A DNA stretch of 64,000 nt from Przewalskia tangutica (taxonomy: Eukaryota; Streptophyta; Magnoliopsida; Solanales; Solanaceae): NCBI GenBank assembly GCA_029844215.1, contig JAQGDG010000258.1:154299-218298 (forward strand). Reading direction: 5' to 3'. Position numbers and translations under genes: made by a program. Shown piece after piece: positions 59,475 through 64,000 of the stretch (within the stretch, counting starts at the first letter, position 1; each line of letters opens with the position of its first letter). Below the pieces are notes generated by a model. The model was not told where the DNA came from. It saw only the letters and a list, made by a program, of their open reading frames with translations, and ran no database searches.

Positions 59475-61951
59475 CCCCCTAAGTTTGAAGACTTCATCCA
59501 TTCCAAAAGACTTCCAAGTCTTCAAACCCTCCTCCCCCTTCATGAGCTCTAGTTCGAGAACCTTCCTCCCCTTCTCATGCTTCTGTAGAACACCCCCACC
59601 TGGGTGTTCTCGTGATACCTTTTTTTGTGGTATTAAAATACTCTCCAAGTATTGTTATAATGCCCAAAATACCTTAGTTTGTACCTTGTAGTATTCCAAA
59701 GATACCTCTATACGCAGAGCCCTTAAATACTACCTTTTGTCCCTTTAGTCTCAAACCAAACCCTAAGGAAATCTTCATGATTGGTCAAGTATTTAAGTAG
59801 AAGTTGGTTAGAACTTCTAAGGGTTGTTTGAGCGGGGTGGAGCACCGAGTCGAGCTAAACGTCTAAGGATCGACATTTAACTTGGATAATTATGGGCTTA
59901 TCGAGGTAATTATCTTGTCCTCTATTTGTAATCGAGATTACATGTTGTCAATATATAGTGAAGTATACTATATATGTAATCAACTTTGTATTTGGCAATG
60001 TCTTTTGACTTAAGCTCAAGAGTAAAGAAAAGAATCGAATCAGATTACATAGATCGTATTGCAGACTTGTAGTATTCTTTGAGTAATTGTACACGCTAGA
60101 TGTAACCCCCGGTTGGCTTGGTAGCCGCCTCGATAGGAGGAGATTTACGCTCATGCGGGAGGCGCCGAATTTTCAGAGAAAAATGGAACCGTATGTTTAA
60201 AAGTTAATGACGTTTGTGACCTTTTTAGGTGAAAGTACTAAGAATAGCGTATTCTACTTGGATGGAGCGGCGGCTAGTGCGTTGTAGTACTTGGAGCATT
60301 TTGCTTATTGTCGATACTCGCCGCGAGGTACGGAACCTCTTCCTATCTGTTCTAGCATGATATGTGTGTAACTATGCAAGACGGGACGACATGCGCTAAG
60401 TGTATTTGTTTGTTTAAACATAAAGTTATAACCGCTTTGGGAAGTTGGTTATATGACTTTATGTAGGTAAGAAAATGGTTTATCGATGTTGTTAAGAGAC
60501 TTAACTTATTTGTTTTAATGTGGATGTTGTGTGAAACCTCATTCGTGAGTAATGAGTACTTGGTTTTTAAGGGATAATGTTTTACCGATTTCGAAATCGA
60601 ACGTGTATCGGCAGCATCACGCATAAGCAATAAAGGAAAATGTATTGAATAATGATGTATTTGTATTAAAACCAAGAGAAACTCCATCCGCATGTGCTAA
60701 GATAAGACAAAATGATATTACATTTTCTAGATCACGTCACAGTAATAAGATCGTTATAAACAAGAATAAACTACTCACATATATGACATATGTTACTCAA
60801 TTGTTTTAAAAGAGATTAAGACTACGAAGTTATGAAACCTTTCTAAAATAAGTGACTTGAGCATTTGAAATTAGGCAAACTTGAACGCTTGGAAAATAAT
60901 GTTGTTACTTGATTTTACAAAAGGGAAGTGTCTTGTTACTTAAAAAGATAGTCACGATTTTTATACTACGTATTGTGTGACTTATGTGAAAGTACTTGAG
61001 TTTAGTGAAACTTGCCTTACGTGATGATAGCCTTTGTTGTCAAGTGTTGTATTTCGGTTACCGCTGCGTCGACATAGAGGTCATTGACTTGTCGAGAACT
61101 TACTGACGTGGCCGGGCGCAACGGAGAGAATTCCACGTATGTTTCCATTTTGATTATCGCCTCTTGTGCCGATGTTATATGGATATGTCTACACCGATGC
61201 AGACTCCGGGCATGTGGCTACGCGGCAGGTTGATCACCCAAAGATATTATTGTTGATGCCACACGGACGTGTCTACACCGATGCACCGGTACGTGGCCGC
61301 CGGGCATTGGTATTATTGTGCATCATAGATACGCCTACACCGGCGCACTCGGCACGCGCCATGATGCGAACATGATTGATGTTGTGGCGCGACCCATAGT
61401 TATATTTGAGCGATGACTTGAGGCGCGAGTCACCGATCGACATGATCGCTTTTATGTCGCGAATCAGAGTTTGGTTATCATACATGTCTCCGCTTTATAT
61501 AGACTAGTATGATTTCATTTACTGATGTTTTACGCTTCACATACTTGGTACTGTTATGATCGACCTCCTTGGCCGCGTTCATGCCGCAGGTAGGTACATC
61601 GGTGGATCCTCGCCTTAGGATCTCGCCAGCGTTGGGAAGCTCCGCTTCTCCTGAGGCTTATCTTTGTACAGGTTCCACTGAGTCAGAGTTCTACATTGTG
61701 GTATGGCGCCCCGTCTCCGTCATAGTTGTTGTAAATCTTAGGTCCGTAGACTGCGGCGTGGTTTGTAAAAGGATTAAACTGCTCGTTTGAAAAAGTCAGT
61801 ATATATATGTTATTGGAAGGTAACTTGTCGGGCTCGCTTTTATGATCATATATCTTGTTTCTTGTTTAAAGTTTTATTTTCCACGTTTTCTCTCGATGTT
61901 GTATCACTAGGTGCGAGGTAGGCACTATCCACGTCACGAATCGTCGTGACA

Positions 61952-61956
61952 AAATG
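61952..61956. repeat. target-site duplication, right (aaatg)
   Basis: AAATG, exact match to 44671-44675. Confidence 0.9.
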
Positions 61957-62310
61957 TGGCGTGTTTGGTTATTGAATTACTTTGAAAAAGGTGGCAAAGT
62001 ATGTAGAAACAAAGGAAGTCGTCAGATTTTCCGTAGAATTTAGTGACTTTGCACTTAGAATATTCTACGCTCAAGCTAGAGGTTAATGGACGATATGGCC
62101 ATTATAGGTTCAATTACTAAGTATAGCGTAATCTACTTGAAGGATGTAATAGCTATCAAGGTTGAAGTACTTTGGAGCATTTTGCTATTTGTCGATAATC
62201 GCCGCGGCAGATGTGAACCTCTTCCTTCTTTTGACATGATTCTATGTATGGAATATACGGTACTATTTCATGATTCTTTCTACTCTGAAGTTAAGAGGTA
62301 TGTATGTTGA
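61957..62310 (+). repeat. plus-strand B LTR, third fragment
   Basis: Continues 44205-44675 (TGGCGTGTTTGGTTATTGAATT here, matched near 23243). It carries a worn copy of the conserved GTGAACCTCTTCC block and is cut at 62310 by the next insertion. Confidence 0.85.
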
Positions 62311-64000
62311 TGTCACGACCCATTCAGGCCGGTTCGACGTGCCTTTTACCGGCACCCAAGTAGTCATACATCGAGTAATCAATGAAATATAAAACAAGAC
62401 ATGAACGATTTATAAAATAAGACACGATTTATGTGAGAAAACACGCTTTCTAAGATATATATAAAAACATGGTTTTAGCAGCTACATCCGATCTTCGTAC
62501 AACATGACTATGCACTTAAGGAATATATACTACTATGGGACAGGGCCCGCCATACCTCGATCGTGCAAAACTATCTAACAGGAGATCACACCCAAAAGTA
62601 GAGCCTCCGGAGACGGAGCTCCCGACACCAACGCAGAGCGATCCTAAGGATGCGGATCTAGCACTGGCTTGCCTTTACCAGATGAACGCAGCCCCGGAAG
62701 AGGTCGATAACAGTATCAAGTAGTGAAACTATAAAAGAATCAAATGAAATCAAAGTATTTAAAACCTTTCACAAATACAATCGTTCAATTGCACATATGC
62801 CACATCACAAACAACAAAGAATATGAAATCAGAATGTGCTATTCTAGGGCGCGAATGATCGGGCAAGGTCGATCGCCCATAGTATCATTCTGCGGCCTAG
62901 TCCGACTTAGCAGTCCGCATAGGTCACGCATGCACTCCGCATGAGGTATTCTCGTGATCGGGGCAGCTAACCCCGGCATCCGCCTAGGCTCCCGGCAGCC
63001 GTGATAGCCTCAAAAGACCGCATAGTCTCAACAGACCGATAGGGAATCCCGCGATTAGGCTAAACACCGAATGATCAATCTCGAGCATACCGCATCGCAT
63101 ATAGTCTCACGAATCGCATAGCCGTAAAGACCGCATCAAGCGGGGCAAGCCCCCTGTAATAAATACCAAAGGGTAGGTGATACAATACAAGATTGACAAC
63201 GGACTTACCAGTTAGCAACGTAAGCCAAAGAACGCACTTCCCTTACACATCATTTCAAGATACTAACACAGGTAGCATCATAATATGTCTACTTATCAAA
63301 CAAATCTTAACAGAAATCAATACAAGGCTTTTATAAACAAACAAGTAAACAATTCCTTTTTATCTTTCTTAAGTTGTTATACCTAACTTCCATAAAGCTA
63401 GTATAACTCTTAAGCTTTGTTTTAAAACCAAATAGCTCTCTTCCTGCTAAAAATGATTGAGATTCTTTTGAAATGCTTTCGCTCTTTATTATTCGAGCAA
63501 GGTTAAGCAAGTGCATCACCGTAAGTATTATTCGTGCTTAAGCCTGGCATCGTTTCACAAGGTAAGTATTATTCAGCTAACACACGTGACGCTCACCGAC
63601 TATATATATATTTTAAAATAACATGCTTAAGTAAGAATCACATACCTTCTCAAATGAAACCACCGCCAAAGTTGACAATGTCGCACACAGAGAGTCACTA
63701 TAATAGTCACGTACATCTATCAAAGACTACTCAAGGTCATTCTAAACAGCAGGGTTCAACTTATTTTAAAGTCGTAAGTAAAGACTTCCTACCCTACGAG
63801 CTATAAGTTCATCAGAAAATGAAATTCTATATAAAGCATAGTTCAATTATTCTTCTTAAACCTCTTCACTCGTGATAATAGCTTCAATTTTCTATTCTCG
63901 CAATATTCTTCTAAGTATTTATACTTATTCTTACTACAACAAATGAAGTATTCTAATTCAAAAAGTGTCAGATTATTTCACACTGTAAGCCTAATAATAT
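62311..64000 (-). repeat. minus-strand family-A LTR, runs off window
   Basis: Starts TGTCACGACCC, the reverse complement of an LTR 3' end. Contents mirror the A LTR of the full-length element: CACCCAAGTAGTCATACATC, TATATATA near 62456, GGGACAGGGCCCGCCATACC, CGCATAG...-type repeats (about 62880-63150) and GCTTGCCCC-like sequence. The other end, a possible internal region and the second TSD copy are outside the window. Whether it is a solo LTR is unknown. Confidence 0.8.

Larger units (their letters stand above)
44676..61951 (+). mobile_element. gag-only family-A element with a nested element inside
   Basis: 5' LTR 44676-47502 and 3' LTR 59069-61951, an exact AAATG TSD, PBS and PPT. Without the inner element (49390-58678) the internal region is only about 2.3 kb: gag remnant plus noncoding block, no pol. 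It is inserted in the plus-strand B LTR, whose two halves join exactly at ...CCTTAAATG/TGGCGTG... as at 23235-23250. Confidence 0.9.
59069..61951 (+). repeat. 3' LTR of gag-only element
   Basis: A 2883-bp LTR, TGTTATACCC to CGTCGTGACA, followed by the AAATG TSD. TATA box at 59467-59474; perfect palindrome at 59272-59293; minisatellite at about 61173-61370. Partner of 44676-47502. Confidence 0.9.

Noticed and set aside
62535..62723. Small plus-strand open frame
   Set aside because: It is antisense to a family-A LTR; the same stretch in the complete LTRs (near 33470-33560 and 40850-40930) is noncoding.
1..64000. Envelope gene or other infectious-virus feature
   Set aside because: No open frame or signal/transmembrane pattern lies between integrase and the PPT in any element; pol is followed at once by the 3' end.

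Overview
The window is plant nuclear heterochromatin made almost entirely of nested LTR retrotransposons. I found no host gene, rRNA, tRNA, CRISPR array or bacterial feature. The elements are Ty3/gypsy (Metaviridae). LTRs run TG...CA, are long (about 2.5-3.5 kb) and have TATAAATA boxes. The primer-binding site (PBS) matches initiator-tRNA-Met (TGGTATCAGAGC), polypurine tracts (PPT) are purine-only, and the best pol ends in a chromodomain-like tail. This fits the Tekay/Del chromovirus lineage of flowering plants. The species cannot be named from sequence alone.

Four related LTR types occur. Family A begins TGTTATACCCCG. Family B begins TGTTACACCCCG and is about 3.1-3.6 kb. Family C has a B-like head of about 350 bp on an A-like body. 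A gag-only (non-autonomous) group has A-type LTRs, gag remnants and a shared 3' noncoding block but no protease, reverse transcriptase or RNase H.

Layout. The oldest visible layer is a minus-strand family-B element: its LTR lies in pieces at 11727-12336, 21651-22106 and 25662-27803, and its PPT, integrase, RNase H and end of RT follow to about 29500. Into its LTR came: a B-related plus-strand LTR ending at 11726, itself carrying a tandem LTR-internal-LTR gag-only array (1-9901); a rearranged family-C cluster with three LTR copies (12337-21650); and a B solo LTR (22107-25661, target-site duplication (TSD) catac). At 30200 a plus-strand B LTR entered the internal region. That LTR was then split three times: by a minus-strand B solo LTR (31024-44204), which carries a full-length family-A element (31076-41168, TSD gtata); by a gag-only element (44676-61951, TSD aaatg) carrying another element (49390-58678); and by a minus-strand A LTR (62311 to the window end).

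Coding. Only fragments survive. The 31076-41168 element has recognisable Gag, zinc knuckle, protease, RT (FIDD), RNase H, integrase and chromodomain segments in order, but with many frame breaks and altered catalytic positions. Many copy-to-copy differences sit at CTG/CAG/CGG/TGG triplets, so some breaks may be consensus errors rather than real decay.

The most interesting signals are conserved noncoding structures rather than a new gene system: a palindrome of the form GGTGACAC/GTGTCACC in the LTRs of all families, a hairpin abutting the PPT in most elements, and a duplicated core promoter in one 5' LTR.
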